DNA of 23,975 nt from CAZWSX01 sp964636985 (GTDB taxonomy: Bacteria; Planctomycetota; Planctomycetia; Pirellulales; Pirellulaceae), in NCBI GenBank assembly GCA_964636985.1, contig CAZWSX010000054.1, forward strand, positions 1 through 23,975, in the 5' to 3' direction. The notes beneath the pieces are model-generated. The model ran no database searches and was not told where the DNA came from. It was given only the letters and a program-made list of their open reading frames with translations. Below, in pieces: positions 23,349 through 23,975 of this stretch; the first letter of the stretch is position 1, and each line of letters opens with the position of its first letter. Position numbers and translations under genes: made by a program.

Positions 23349-23936
23349 ATGGCTGCCAGAGGTGTTAAGGCAGTGACTAACCTCTCGACTTCTGCGTCGC
23401 GCTGGTACGTGCCCACGCCGGGCAAGTTTCTGTTTGCTGTGCTGGTGATGCAGGGTGTTCTGTTTCTCTCGGCGCACTTTCAGTGGTTTCGGTTCAACGA
23501 GCGGAAAGGTTGGACGGTGCTGATTTCGGTGGCTGCGACGGCGATCGCGCTGTTATCGATAGCGACATTCGTTGTGGTTGGTCGATTTTTCAATTCGAAA
23601 TCGCAGTTCAGTCTCGCGGCGCTGATGTTGCTGATACCTGTGATAGCGATTCCTTGCGGATGGATGGCCCGGGATGTCGAGCGCGCGCGGCAACAGAGGG
23701 ATTCAGTGACGTTGGCTAGCGGAATACTGACGAATCCCGGAGACGTATCGCAAAACCCGTTCACCGAAACTTTGGGCGCGGATTTCTTCTGTGATGTGAC
23801 AGCGTTGGAGTTCCCAACCGACTCCATAACCGACGCACACATGGCGAAACTCGAAGGGCTCGCTCGGTTGCGGCGGCTTTACCTCAGTCAAACTCAAGTC
23901 ACTGACGCTGGACTGGAGCACCTAACAGCCCGTTGA
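23349..23936 (+). pseudogene. Truncated paralog of the membrane LRR protein (195 aa)
   Basis: It aligns with the 20540 protein through the whole membrane part: LVMQ-x-VLF, WF-x-FNE-x-KG, LI-x-VAATAIALL, and SQFSLAALMLLIPVIAIPCGW. It then enters the repeat region (ITDAHMAKLEGLARLRRLYL, TQVTDAGLEHL) but stops after about one to two repeats with TAR and TGA, where the intact paralog continues for six more. The change falls at about 23924, inside ACAGCCCGTTGA, and is followed by a palindrome. This suggests a repeat or mobile element has cut the gene. A short functional form cannot be excluded. The gene overlaps nothing and follows the secreted protein by seven bases. Confidence 0.7.
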
Positions 23937-23953
23937 ATTAAGCCTGTTTTTAA

Positions 23954-23975
23954 CCGGCGAGCGCCAGGCGCTCCG
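23954..23975. repeat. Palindrome at right edge, possibly part of a longer repeat
   Basis: GAGCGCC-A-GGCGCTC (23959-23973) is a perfect inverted repeat, with further CCGG/CG flanks, cut off by the window edge. It lies just after the truncated LRR paralog and the ACAGCCCGTTGA segment. It has the same general architecture (GC-rich arms around a GCCA-type centre) as the 945 palindrome but a different sequence. Confidence 0.5.

Overview
The window looks like an ordinary chromosomal segment of a planctomycete, probably of the Pirellulales type. This is inferred from gene content. There is a long Ser/Thr kinase with a membrane anchor and TPR repeats, several small proteins whose N-terminal anchor starts with an FTLRR/FSLKT-type motif, membrane-anchored LRR proteins, secreted planctomycete-type hypotheticals, and many dispersed palindromes between genes. 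No rRNA, tRNA, CRISPR array, prophage or complete insertion sequence was seen.

Layout. 1-263: 5' end of an exported CxxCH protein on the minus strand. 373-948: a hypothetical gene, then a CPCC cysteine-rich gene that is cut short exactly where a 141-bp inverted pair of palindromes (945-1085) begins. 1105-2427: an exported, probably outer-membrane, protein. 2583-7640 (minus): a compact run dprA, NUDIX hydrolase, unknown, membrane Ser/Thr kinase, with the last three overlapping and probably translationally coupled. A second copy of the 945 palindrome lies between dprA and the NUDIX gene. 7717-9841 (minus): FixJ-like response regulator, aroB and a 74-aa protein. 10204-11815 (plus): a membrane-anchored hypothetical with a 15-bp tandem repeat, then an SdpI/DUF1648 membrane protein. 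11873-13286 (minus): DUF2262 and a membrane protein with LRR-like tail. 13571-14671 (plus): a DUF2252 gene broken by one in-frame TGA.

14847-17701 is an arsenic locus. It holds arsR, an aquaglyceroporin, two small low-molecular-weight-phosphatase-type arsenate reductases and a DUF6428 protein as one tight minus-strand operon, with a second divergent ArsR on the plus strand. No ArsB or Acr3 pump is present, so the sequence fits the aquaporin-mediated arsenite exit route known from the Sinorhizobium AqpS system. A clear palindromic operator lies between a sigma70-like promoter and the arsR start codon, and a second site matching it at 18 of 19 bases sits inside the first codons of the aquaporin gene.

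17878-23975 is a patchwork of small accessory or planctomycete-specific genes: DinB-like, two small anchored proteins, DUF1801, a CxCGExxxC protein, and two paralogous membrane LRR proteins flanking a secreted protein. The second LRR paralog ends abruptly after about one repeat, at a junction followed by another palindrome.

The most notable signals are the duplicated ArsR operator inside the aquaporin gene, palindromic repeats tied to two truncated genes, the nonsense codon in DUF2252, and a family of three long imperfect hairpins. I did not find convincing evidence of a wholly new defence or metabolic system.
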